The notes below the pieces were generated by a model, which saw nothing but the letters and a program-made list of their open reading frames with translations, did no database searches and had not been told where the DNA came from. A DNA stretch of 61,503 nt from an uncultured bacterium (GTDB lineage: Bacteria > Planctomycetota > UBA1135). Made by a program: the position numbers and the translations under genes. The stretch is taken from contig CALFOT010000036.1 of NCBI GenBank assembly GCA_937919925.1, forward strand, positions 1 through 61,503. The letters run 5' to 3'. This document shows, piece by piece, positions 54,034 to 61,503 of this stretch; positions within the stretch are counted from its first letter, which is position 1; every line of letters begins with the position of its first letter.

Positions 54034-55413
54034 CTATTCCGCGTAGCCGATCTCATGAATCGCTTTCAGGAAGAGTTTGTCCATGCCTTCTTCCGGCAGC
54101 AGCGGGGCGGTGGCCGGGCGGAAACCCAAACGCCAATCGCGGGCTGGAAGGGCCGGATGCAACTCACGCCACTCAGCGGTCATGTGCTGACGTAACGGCA
54201 CACCTTCCATGTAAGAACCGGTAGGTAGATCCAGCATTTGCAGCAGCGTAGGGGCAATATCGTAGATGCCACCTAGCCGCCGTCGGCCCTGTGGTAGCAA
54301 ACCTCGCGGGGTGACATCAGGACCCGAAATCACCATCGCTCCCGGAGGCGCTCCGTCGTGCCCACCACTTTGTTTATTGCGTGACATCGCCGCATTCGCA
54401 GCCATCATGCCGTGATCGGAAAGCAGCATAATGGTGGCATCGGCGGGCAACTTCGCGGTGATTTCACCAATCCACGCATCCAGTTGCTCATAAGTTTTAT
54501 CAATGTGCGCGCTGAGCAAATCCACTTGCTCTTGCGGCACGGTGTAATCATAAAAATCCGGCTGACGATAACGCCAAAAATAGTGGCCGCTCACATCCGC
54601 GAGCCCAAAATAAACGAGATTCAAATCAGCTGGGCCGCCGTTTTCAAGCAACTGCAAAAAAATGCGCTGATGCGTGCGGTCGGCGTGATACACACCACGA
54701 AAAAAGCGGTCTAGCTCGTTGGCGAATTCCCATTCACCCGGCACCGTGCCAAAACGTGCATTGTATTCCTGAACCAGTGGGCCCTTAGGGTTGCCGGCGG
54801 CCAAGATCGGTGCGATTTTTGCTTGCAGTGAATCCGGATAAGTTAGCTGCGGGATGCCTTGATCCCAAACCAGTGGTTTCCACAACATAAGCGCTTGCGC
54901 TTGCGCGGCGTAACTGGCCACGATGCGCGCGTTCGGCACCGGCTCAGCCGGCCAGGAAACCCACCACGCCACACAATCGACACTACGCCCGTTCTCTCCC
55001 GCTAAACCCCAGATTGCTGGCACTTCTCTACAGTTTGAGGTGTACGGCAAACCGTTGCGAATGGGAATACCTTGTTCATCTGCCTCAGAAAAATAGCGAA
55101 TCCCATGGGTGCGATAGCTCACCCCGGTAGCGATGGAAGTCCATAGTATCGGTGAAAAAGTGGGCAGATCGGTTTGCAAAGTGCCACCAACCCCGTTCTC
55201 CAATAACTTGGCTACGTTGGGCATTTTGCCCGCCTTTAACAGCGGCTCGGCAACCGACCAAGTCATGCCATCCACGCCAATCACCACGACCGGCGCACGC
55301 TCAGAGGCGTGGCCACCACTGCAGGCAACCCCAATCGGCATCCAACAAATAACGACAGCAAGCGAAAGCGCGTGACGACGCCACCCACTCTTTGGAACGT
55401 GGTGATTTTTCAC
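54034..55413 (-). CDS. Alkaline-phosphatase-family lipoprotein, copy C
   Basis: 459 residues, GTG start. A lipoprotein signal (SLAVVICWMPIGVAC) sets it apart from copies A and B: this one is exported. Core: VVVIGVDGMTWSVA (metal Asp), LPTFSPILWTSIATG with Ser as nucleophile, HGIRYF, IMLLSDHGMMAANAAM (metal Asp-His) and GGHDGAPPGA with a metal His. It ends IHEIGYAE. The shorter length reflects a smaller insert domain. Likely surface or periplasmic phosphodiesterase acting on the same envelope glycan or on an extracellular substrate. Confidence 0.83.
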   Translation of the reverse strand: MKNHHVPKSGWRRHALSLAVVICWMPIGVACSGGHASERAPVVVIGVDGMTWSVAEPLLKAGKMPNVAKLLENGVGGTLQTDLPTFSPILWTSIATGVSYRTHGIRYFSEADEQGIPIRNGLPYTSNCREVPAIWGLAGENGRSVDCVAWWVSWPAEPVPNARIVASYAAQAQALMLWKPLVWDQGIPQLTYPDSLQAKIAPILAAGNPKGPLVQEYNARFGTVPGEWEFANELDRFFRGVYHADRTHQRIFLQLLENGGPADLNLVYFGLADVSGHYFWRYRQPDFYDYTVPQEQVDLLSAHIDKTYEQLDAWIGEITAKLPADATIMLLSDHGMMAANAAMSRNKQSGGHDGAPPGAMVISGPDVTPRGLLPQGRRRLGGIYDIAPTLLQMLDLPTGSYMEGVPLRQHMTAEWRELHPALPARDWRLGFRPATAPLLPEEGMDKLFLKAIHEIGYAE

Positions 55414-55417
55414 CGCC

Positions 55418-57712
55418 TCATTCTACTGTAAGCCGCACATTCACGAGTTTGCGGCGCTGACGACGTCGGTGTAGCCATGCTCCGCCGAGTAGCAGAATCC
55501 AGCCAGGGACTTCCTGGCGCCAATCATGCTGACGGCTTTGTTTGAGGTTTGCCGCGCAACCACCGCCGCCACTACTTGGGAGCGATAAACCGGAACCGCC
55601 GGTACCTGCTTCGCTGTCGAAGGTAAAACCAGCCGCCAGCGCCGACTGTCCAGTATCGGTAGTGACCAAAATGCCAAAGTTACCAGCATTTGGATTGAGC
55701 ACCGTTTTTGCGTTTACTTCACCCGCGTTGATGAGGTTCAGCAACGAGGCAACTTTGCCGCCCTGACCACTCACCGGGTCCACGCCAAAGCGCACCGAGG
55801 CGATGTTGCCTAGGTTGGCGCCGAAAATCCGCACCAAAGTGCCGCCGCTAAGTGGGCCGTTGCCAGGTGTGAAAGCCGTAATGCTTGGGTCTGGCGTGCT
55901 CACATAAGTAAAAGCATCGGCCACCACGCGGTCAGGAGAGCCAATATTACGCAGAGTTAAATTGACCAATCCAGGTTCGTGCGCCGGAGTCAGGGCCTGT
56001 AACACCGTGGAGGTTTTGTAAGTGGCGGTCGCCGCCATTCCATCGAACAAAACCTGCGTTTGCGGCGTGAAGTTATCGCCTACGATGTAAACCTTGGTAC
56101 CTCCAGCAAGATTTCCTGCCACTGGCAGGATGGCTGTGAATGCCGCCGAGGCTTCAAAAGTGAAGGCGTTACTGCTGACTGCTTGCTGGCCATCGACATT
56201 GTGCACCGCGACATCCACAATGCCGGCGCTAGTGAGCGGCGTCGTTGCCACCAGGGTGGTGGCGTTGGTGAAACTCACCGACTGCGCTTCGATCCCGCCA
56301 AACAGTACATAGGCACCATTTTGAAAGTTCGTGCCGGTTATCGTGACCGTTTCGCCACCAGCGGTAGAACCTGTGTTCACATCCAGACCGGTCACGGTGG
56401 GCGCATCCAACACCACCTCCACCACGCCACTGGCAACATCAAAATCGCCACTGGAATTTTGGATGTAAAGATCATAACTACCCACTTCAGCAGCTGGCCC
56501 CACCGTCACCGTGCAGCGCACAAAACTGGAAGCACTGGAAACGCTGGTCACGGTCAGTTCACTACTCTTTGCCACGATATCCATTTGGCCGGCCGTGAAG
56601 CCGGTGCCAAAAATCGTCACGATGGCAGCCTGACCACGACGCAAAACTACCGCAGCGTTGGCGCTATCTTTCATGACGATGTCACTACCCATCGCTAACG
56701 TTCCGCACGCAGTGGAATTGCCGGCAGTTACGTTGAAGGAGGTTGGCGCGGCAAAACTGCCGTAGAAACCTGCAGTGAAATCGGTGTGGACCGTAGCATT
56801 GCCGGTCAAATTGCCCGACGTCATTCCACCTTCGAGTGGTGTCACGTGAACCCAGTAACTCCCTTCAGGAACACCACGAATAGTGAATGCACCGCTAGAA
56901 GTGGAGGCTGCCATGCCAATCAAACGACCGTCGGCAACCGAAATCGCACTGACAATGGCGCCACTAATGGCACTGCTATCGCTGGCGCGCTGAATGGTGC
57001 CAGTAAGACGCGATTGCGTGCCTTCCGGGGCTACGGCGATTGCGCCGGAGCGGTCATCGGTGGTGAGCGAGCGGTGCAGCCATTGCGAAGTACTCACATA
57101 GGGCCACAGAGTGCCGCTGATTTGCGGCGCATGATCAAGCCCGACGAGGTGACCGATTTCGTGAGAGAGAACATCTTGTACATCAAAGGTTCCCGCCGTG
57201 CCGTCGGTAGAAAATAGGTATTGACTGCCGTTAAACAGAATATCGGCATCGAGAATATTGCCGGTGCCAGTGTCGAAAGAAATCGGCGTGATGGCAACAA
57301 TACCACTACCACCCGGGAAATAACCCGAAGTGTTGTTCTCATCAAAGGCAACGATATGAGAAGTGGATCCCGGTGCTACCTCTGTGGTATCCGCACCACG
57401 TGTAAAATCGAGGCCTGAACCAGATAAATCTTCCCACGACTGAAAGCCGTGTTGAATCGCTGCAATATGACTTTCATCGGTGATGTTGTCAGAACCGTTG
57501 CTGTTCAAGCGCCAAGTAATGGCCGGATTCGACCACTGCAGCGCGGTGCCGTTAATTTGAATGCGCACGTACGCATCGGCGGCCCCAAAGCCAACCCCGA
57601 AGGCCAGCAGTACCGCAGCCACCCGCAACCCTTTGCGTGGGCGACGGGATGACAGTTTATGCTCAGCGCTGGCGCTGGACTTCGGCGAAGATTTCGGCAA
57701 TGTATTGGTCAT
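55418..57712 (-). CDS. Matrixin-type metalloprotease with IPT/TIG domains and C-terminal sorting-like tail
   Basis: 764 residues from the ATG at 57712 (an upstream TTG exists). A basic N-terminal signal region, then a metzincin domain with the zinc motif VLSHEIGHLVGLDHAP. A carboxypeptidase-regulatory-like module (SRLTGTIQRASDSSAISGAI) and several IPT/TIG modules follow (VTGLDVNTGSTAGGETVTI, AILPVAGNLAGGTKVYIVG, ITAFTPGNGPLSGGTLVRIF). The end has GGGGCAANL, one hydrophobic span (WILLLGGAWL) and an Arg cluster, as in CTERM/MYXO-like anchoring tails. The start overlaps the preceding gene by 50 bp. Confidence 0.85.
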   Translation of the reverse strand: MTNTLPKSSPKSSASAEHKLSSRRPRKGLRVAAVLLAFGVGFGAADAYVRIQINGTALQWSNPAITWRLNSNGSDNITDESHIAAIQHGFQSWEDLSGSGLDFTRGADTTEVAPGSTSHIVAFDENNTSGYFPGGSGIVAITPISFDTGTGNILDADILFNGSQYLFSTDGTAGTFDVQDVLSHEIGHLVGLDHAPQISGTLWPYVSTSQWLHRSLTTDDRSGAIAVAPEGTQSRLTGTIQRASDSSAISGAIVSAISVADGRLIGMAASTSSGAFTIRGVPEGSYWVHVTPLEGGMTSGNLTGNATVHTDFTAGFYGSFAAPTSFNVTAGNSTACGTLAMGSDIVMKDSANAAVVLRRGQAAIVTIFGTGFTAGQMDIVAKSSELTVTSVSSASSFVRCTVTVGPAAEVGSYDLYIQNSSGDFDVASGVVEVVLDAPTVTGLDVNTGSTAGGETVTITGTNFQNGAYVLFGGIEAQSVSFTNATTLVATTPLTSAGIVDVAVHNVDGQQAVSSNAFTFEASAAFTAILPVAGNLAGGTKVYIVGDNFTPQTQVLFDGMAATATYKTSTVLQALTPAHEPGLVNLTLRNIGSPDRVVADAFTYVSTPDPSITAFTPGNGPLSGGTLVRIFGANLGNIASVRFGVDPVSGQGGKVASLLNLINAGEVNAKTVLNPNAGNFGILVTTDTGQSALAAGFTFDSEAGTGGSGLSLPSSGGGGCAANLKQSRQHDWRQEVPGWILLLGGAWLHRRRQRRKLVNVRLTVE

Positions 57713-58196
57713 AGTTTTCAACCTCTACCTGACTACCTTCAAGACTGCGGCGCACCACACGCGCTGCCCCTGCAACGGTGGAAGGAAGAACCTGAACGGC
57801 TCCATTTTCCAGACCGACGGGCATGCGCCATTGATTTGCTTGTGATTCTTGACTGAGGAACAGGATGCTGCGATCCCCGACTTTTAAATCGGGCATGCCC
57901 GGCAGAATTAAGCCTCTACCGGCAACCTCGCCCCCAGGCATTCGAATTTCCTGAATCGAGGTCATTGTTCCTTTTATCGGAATCAGAGTCGAAAAGCTGT
58001 ACCTTGTTTCAATGCTGCCGTCGGCCAACATGGCCGACTGAGCCGAAAGAACTTCGACTTCGCAAATACGTTCGGCGCTGGCGACTAAATCGCTCAGCTC
58101 GGCTTTGACCGCACTAATAGAAGAGGCGCCGACGGCCCCGAGCCAGAAGCTCGAAACTACGCCGACAAGGGCTGCACAGAGGATGGGGTGTCTCAT
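57663..58196 (-). CDS. Small secreted protein upstream of the metalloprotease
   Basis: 177 residues from the ATG at 58196, with a signal peptide (ILCAALVGVVSSFWLGAVGA). The mature part is an alpha/beta domain: AELSDLVASAERICEVEVLSA, RYSFSTLIPIKGT, IRMPGGEVAGRGLILPGMPD and VGDRSILFLSQE. I know such proteins as neighbours of matrixin-type proteases but not by function. Its C-terminus overlaps the protease start by 50 bp, so the two are co-expressed. Confidence 0.6.
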   Translation of the reverse strand: MRHPILCAALVGVVSSFWLGAVGASSISAVKAELSDLVASAERICEVEVLSAQSAMLADGSIETRYSFSTLIPIKGTMTSIQEIRMPGGEVAGRGLILPGMPDLKVGDRSILFLSQESQANQWRMPVGLENGAVQVLPSTVAGAARVVRRSLEGSQVEVENYDQYIAEIFAEVQRQR

Positions 58197-58249
58197 GACG
58201 CCCCATCTGCGGCTCTCCGGCAAGGTTAATTAGGATATTCCAAAAAAAA

Positions 58250-59326
58250 TTAGAAGCTGAAGTCGTCTTCGGAGTCCTGCTCGCCCGTCGTTTGGCGCAT
58301 CTGCTGACGCTGCATCTCAAGCGCGGCTTGAATCATCGGCAAAAATTGGTCAAACAAACTATCCAGCACCAGCACATCAGCAGGCAAAGTCACAGAGGGC
58401 GCATCCGGCGATACCGGCAAAGCTGCAAGACGCATCTTGAGGCCCATGTTCATCGCGAGTTTGCCGTCGGGCATATTCGGTACTGGAACTTCCATCGGTA
58501 GCTCCATCGCAAAGCTGTAATCGAGCATGCTGCCTGTGGCTTCCTCCACCACCATTTCAAAAATCATGTCGTTGAAAATCGCCGGATCAAAAGGCATTTC
58601 TGCGCCCTGCATGGTGCTCTTCAAGGCACTTTGCAGTAACTCCGGATTGAGGCGCGCGCCGATGGTGATTTTGCCTTTTTCGGCGTGCCAAGCAAACACG
58701 CTGAAAGAATCGGTGCTGGCAACGAAGCGGATCATGTTGGCTGGATGAAAAAGCTCGCCCGGACCGGCAACATTGGACCACATGGCAACGAAATCCGGTC
58801 CGTAAAGAGCCATCGCTTCGCCAAGCACTTCGGCGTACATATTGACAAGAATGGTGACACGATCTTGCGAAAGCTGGACAGCTTGCGGCATCTCCATGCC
58901 GGCTTCTTCTAGGAAGAATCCGTGATCATCCAACAGGAGGCGTAAACCATCTGTATTGTTGGCGCACTGCAAATCCAGCGCAAAGACACGTTGCTCCCCC
59001 TCAAGATCGATATCAAATCCGAGGGAACCCCAACTACGCAATTCTTGCGCGCTGTCACAAAGAAAATCCATGCTCATCTCCATATTCATGACCATCGGTT
59101 CTTCTATTCCTTGCATTTCCATGTTCATGTCAACATCGTAATCCACATGAAGTTGCACTGGATACAACAAATCAGCGGTTAAACCGGCGGACCACTCCTC
59201 AAAAGCGTGATGGGCATCTTCACCAGTGAGATTTACCGGAGCACTGGTGCTCGGCGCCTGACAGGAAACCAAAATGCCGGAGAGCACGGTGGCGAAAAAA
59301 AAGTAGCGGCGGGTGAGATTTGCCAT
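58250..59326 (-). CDS. Methionine-rich lipoprotein
   Basis: 358 residues from the ATG at 59326, which begins a lipoprotein signal (FFFATVLSGILVSC). The mature protein is beta-rich with many Met alternating with acidic residues (VDMNMEMQG, MVMNMEMSMDF, MAMELPMEVPVPNMPDG, LAMNMGLKMRL). The alternating pattern suits amphipathic strands of a lipid-binding or beta-barrel-like fold, or thioether metal ligands; I do not recognise a family. It is divergent from the selenoprotein gene with only about 20 bp between start codons. Confidence 0.65.
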   Translation of the reverse strand: MANLTRRYFFFATVLSGILVSCQAPSTSAPVNLTGEDAHHAFEEWSAGLTADLLYPVQLHVDYDVDMNMEMQGIEEPMVMNMEMSMDFLCDSAQELRSWGSLGFDIDLEGEQRVFALDLQCANNTDGLRLLLDDHGFFLEEAGMEMPQAVQLSQDRVTILVNMYAEVLGEAMALYGPDFVAMWSNVAGPGELFHPANMIRFVASTDSFSVFAWHAEKGKITIGARLNPELLQSALKSTMQGAEMPFDPAIFNDMIFEMVVEEATGSMLDYSFAMELPMEVPVPNMPDGKLAMNMGLKMRLAALPVSPDAPSVTLPADVLVLDSLFDQFLPMIQAALEMQRQQMRQTTGEQDSEDDFSF

Positions 59327-59334
59327 GGCTTTGC

Positions 59335-59340
59335 CATAAT
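59335..59340 (+). promoter_or_regulatory. Possible -10 element of the selenoprotein gene
   Basis: CATAAT sits 6 bp before the ATG at 59347, so transcription from it would begin at or next to the start codon, a leaderless mRNA. No ribosome site is seen and no good -35 box, so this is weak. Confidence 0.2.
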
Positions 59341-59346
59341 ACTCCC

Positions 59347-59892
59347 ATGGCATTCATCGAACAAATCGAGCCTGACGCCGCCGAGGGCTTGCTGAAGAAG
59401 ATTTTCAGCGACTCCATCGCCCGGGCGGGCAAGGTCTGGAACATCGTCAAAATATCTGGTATTAACCCGCGCATCACGCGGGCGCACTTAGGTTTTTACG
59501 CCTCCATTATGAAACTCAACACCTCCATGACGCCACGTATGCGGGAAACTTTGGCCGTGGTCGTGAGCCGCGCAAACGCTTGTTTCTACTGAAGCAAGGC
59601 CCATGCACAAAGCCTCCGTGTCGAGGCTAAGGAACCACAACTCGCCGACCATCTTGAAGCTCATGGCTGGCAAGATGCTCCTCTCTCCAGCGCCGAAAAA
59701 GGCTTATGCGGGTGGGCCGAAAAACTTACGCTGACGCCCGGCGCAATGAACGCGGAAGATGTTGTTAGCCTGCGCGCACTGGGCTGGAGCGATTTGGAAA
59801 TTCACGACGCCGCGCAAGTGATTGCTTACTTCAACTACATCAACCGCATTGCCGATGGGCTTGGCGTGGATCTTGAAGAATCAATGATTTGA
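59347..59892 (+). CDS. AhpD-like peroxidase-family selenoprotein (in-frame TGA read as Sec)
   Basis: Starts at the ATG at 59347 and reads to TGA 59590-59592, then continues in the same frame to TGA 59890-59892, 181 codons before the last stop. The first part (AFIEQIEPDAAEGLLKKIF, KVWNIVKISGINPRITRA, MTPRMRETLAVVVSRANACFY) and the second (SKAHAQSLRVEAKEPQLADH, GLCGWAEKLTLTPG, DLEIHDAAQVIAYFNYINRI) belong to one carboxymuconolactone decarboxylase/AhpD-like peroxidase-related domain of normal length. The family has Cys-x-x-Cys-x-x-x-His; here CFY-TGA-SKAH gives CxxU with the His kept. A hairpin follows. A nonsense mutation is the alternative, but the intact downstream frame and hairpin favour selenocysteine. 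Confidence 0.8.
59611..59628 (+). promoter_or_regulatory. Candidate bacterial SECIS hairpin
   Basis: AGCCTC pairs perfectly with GAGGCT around the loop CGTGTC, inside the coding region. The loop begins 24 nt after the TGA at 59592 and has a G in its first two positions. Known bacterial SECIS elements have a short upper stem at about this distance with a G near the start of the apical loop, the part bound by SelB. Confidence 0.65.
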
Positions 59893-61503
59893 GGCTGCAG
59901 GAAGCAAATCTAAAATCGTGGCCATCACTGTGGCTTGCACTTCAGGACGATACAGAGTCCCCATGTGCCCGCCATGCTTCGAGTGATAGCAACGGTCTTG
60001 GCCAAGCACCCCTCCCAGCCAAACTAAATCTTCCGGGCCGAGTAAAAAATCGTCTTCATTGGTGACGAGATGAATGTGATCATTGAGGCGTAGCCCCTCA
60101 CCGATTGCATGTAGATCGGAAAGCTCCATAAGACGCTTCGCTCCAGCTTCATCATAAGTGATGTCGTCGCGAAGTCCTGCGTAATAGGGTAGTAAAAAAG
60201 CGTAAAGATATTCTATGTAGGAGAATTCTGAAATTTCTTGGTAAGCCGGTGCACGCTGACTGGCAGAAAGTTCCGTTTTCAAAACCCCCATGTTATGACG
60301 CAGTTGCGTTTGGAAAATCACATCCTGCAACGTGCTCCGAAACGACAATCCAATCAGGAATTGAGCCTCTAAATCGCTAAATGGCAAACCAACACTGGGC
60401 GTAAGCGAGCCCTCGCCAAGGTCTAACGCTTTGCGCAGAGTATGCTGAATCACACCTTTCTGGTCGGCAAAGTGAGCCTGCAATGGCGCGTTGAAAAAAG
60501 CATCCAGTTGATGTAGACCATACTCGAGACGCACCGGCGGGTTGATGGCAACATAACGATCAAAAGCCACTAAATTTTGCCCCGGGGTTTTTTCGGCAGC
60601 AGCAATAAAGAGCGTATGGAAAGCACCTAAAGACATCCCCATCAGCACATGGCTGGTGACGCGCTGTTGGAACTTAGATTCGATCTCATGATGGATGGCA
60701 TCAAGAGCCAAGTGCACATCGTGTGCGTCAACCGGTGCAAATCCAGGCAGATCCACGGTCGAACCATTTTCGATAAACTCAAAATTCATCGCGCTACTAA
60801 TCGTGACCACCGAAAAACCGTGCTGGTAAACCATCTCCGCCAATCCTAGTGCCGAGTTACTAAGACGATGACCTCCTAGGCCCGGCAAAATGTAAATAAT
60901 GGGCGCCGGTTGCGGCTGCAAAAACAGAGTGTAAGGCAGAGAATGCCCTGAAGATTTTAGGGGTACTTCAAAGTCTTGCCCCAAAGCTGGAAAACTCGGA
61001 TTCCGGAAGGAGAGAAAGACCGCCTGAATCGTTTCTGTAGCAACGCAATATTCGCAGTCTTCCACATCGTGGACATAGTCCTCGAGATCAATCTCGCGCT
61101 GAAGGCTCTTCAGAAACTGCGCCAAATGATAAAGATCATAGGTGGAAGCTTCTAGCCGTTCATACTCCCTCAGCAGGCTACTGGTCTCATTGATGGCCCG
61201 CACTGGCACCGCAGGGAAAAAATAACTCGCTGGATCCACGACGCTGTCCAGAACAATGCCGACGGAATCGCGTACGGTACTTGGGCCGAAAAAGGGCAAC
61301 ACCACAAAGGAAGACTGCTCCCAACCAGCTTTCTCAAAAGTTTGTCCGAAGTCCTCATCCGATTCTGGGGGAGTATCTCCAGTCTGATCGATGAGGCCGA
61401 GTACTCCGTATGTGGAGTTCACCAGGAAACGATGAGTTTCTGCCCATGCTTCTGAGCCTTTGCCCTGCAGTAGATTGTTAACCAAACGGCCTGGATAGAG
61501 CAA
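59881..61503 (-). CDS. MlaA (VacJ) domain fused to alpha/beta hydrolase, partial
   Basis: The 5' end lies beyond the right edge; 540 residues are seen. Residues about 1-120 are MlaA: VNNLLQGKGSEAWAETHRFL, VNSTYGVLGLIDQTGD, DFGQTFEKAGW, VLPFFGPSTVRDSVG and LDSVVDPASYF, as in the outer-membrane lipoprotein that removes misplaced phospholipids. Residues about 190-540 are an alpha/beta hydrolase: PIIYILPGLGGHRLS (oxyanion-type loop), the nucleophile elbow HVLMGMSLGAFHTLF (Ser), an Asp near LVTNEDDFLL and a His in HGGHMG. A phospholipase-type link is inferred. The 3' end overlaps the convergent selenoprotein gene by 12 bp. Confidence 0.85.
   Translation of the reverse strand: MLYPGRLVNNLLQGKGSEAWAETHRFLVNSTYGVLGLIDQTGDTPPESDEDFGQTFEKAGWEQSSFVVLPFFGPSTVRDSVGIVLDSVVDPASYFFPAVPVRAINETSSLLREYERLEASTYDLYHLAQFLKSLQREIDLEDYVHDVEDCEYCVATETIQAVFLSFRNPSFPALGQDFEVPLKSSGHSLPYTLFLQPQPAPIIYILPGLGGHRLSNSALGLAEMVYQHGFSVVTISSAMNFEFIENGSTVDLPGFAPVDAHDVHLALDAIHHEIESKFQQRVTSHVLMGMSLGAFHTLFIAAAEKTPGQNLVAFDRYVAINPPVRLEYGLHQLDAFFNAPLQAHFADQKGVIQHTLRKALDLGEGSLTPSVGLPFSDLEAQFLIGLSFRSTLQDVIFQTQLRHNMGVLKTELSASQRAPAYQEISEFSYIEYLYAFLLPYYAGLRDDITYDEAGAKRLMELSDLHAIGEGLRLNDHIHLVTNEDDFLLGPEDLVWLGGVLGQDRCYHSKHGGHMGTLYRPEVQATVMATILDLLPAASNH

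Noticed and set aside
59347-59592. Reading the AhpD-like gene as a truncated 81-residue protein or pseudogene
   Set aside because: The frame after the TGA remains open and family-like to a proper stop, the TGA lies on the exact redox Cys position, and a SECIS-like hairpin follows. A recent nonsense mutation cannot be excluded without sel genes from the rest of the genome.
1-61503. CRISPR arrays, insertion sequences, phage or integron parts
   Set aside because: No spaced direct repeats of CRISPR type, no transposase, integrase or terminal inverted repeats were seen on reading both strands.

Overview
The window is a gene-dense (about 55-57% GC by eye) chromosomal segment from a Gram-negative bacterium. 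An outer membrane with LPS-type lipids is indicated by an LptF/LptG pair, a MlaA-type lipoprotein domain, two beta-barrel proteins, a Wza-type export lipoprotein and many lipobox signal peptides. The mix of large exported repeat proteins (FG-GAP, HEAT-like, IPT/TIG), several alkaline-phosphatase-superfamily enzymes and S41 protease would fit Planctomycetota or a neighbouring phylum. That placement is inference only; no rRNA gene or clear marker fixes the taxon. There are no CRISPR arrays, insertion sequences or phage genes, and one tRNA (Ala, anticodon CGC).

Layout: 0.1-5.4 kb, minus strand: NadA, RsmJ, a DUF3568-type lipoprotein, an unusual HlyD-like membrane protein and a thymidine phosphorylase. 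5.4-7.7 kb, plus: a porin, an FMN-binding protein and a four-helix membrane protein behind a Fur-box-like palindrome, which looks like an iron-responsive envelope redox unit. 7.7-11.4 kb: two large exported repeat proteins and a strong terminator. 11.9-12.9 kb: pterin genes (FolE and a PTPS/QueD homologue). 12.9-21.4 kb, plus: S41 protease, TsaD, LarB, three tandem paralogous exported proteins, CarA and a HEAT-repeat protein. 21.4-26.9 kb, minus: NatAB-type ABC exporter, PepP and an HD-GYP protein. 27-32.8 kb, plus: DUF481 barrel, methyltransferase, and a peptide-type ABC importer without its ATPases. 32.8-40.9 kb, mostly minus: beta-oxidation or acyl-CoA genes (two acyl-CoA dehydrogenases, 3-hydroxyacyl-CoA dehydrogenase, thiolase), an MBL hydrolase, a nitrilase-family amidase, and an oppositely oriented membrane sulfatase-like gene. 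41-45.7 kb: tRNA-Ala, TPR lipoprotein, lptG, lptF and a doubled LPS-kinase-like protein. 45.7-55.4 kb: a probable surface-glycan locus with three related alkaline-phosphatase-fold proteins, Wza-like lipoprotein, PIG-L deacetylase, flippase, DnaQ-fold exonuclease and UspA. 55.4-59.3 kb: matrixin-type metalloprotease with a C-terminal sorting-like tail and its small secreted neighbour, then a methionine-rich lipoprotein.

The most notable item is at 59347-59892. An AhpD-like peroxidase-family gene is interrupted by one in-frame TGA exactly where the family has the second Cys of its CxxC motif. The downstream frame stays open and family-like for another 99 codons, and a perfect 6-bp stem with a 6-nt loop lies 18 nt after the TGA, as expected for a bacterial SECIS element. 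I read it as a selenoprotein (CxxU). Its 3' end overlaps that of a convergent gene encoding a MlaA domain fused to an alpha/beta hydrolase, a second unusual architecture.
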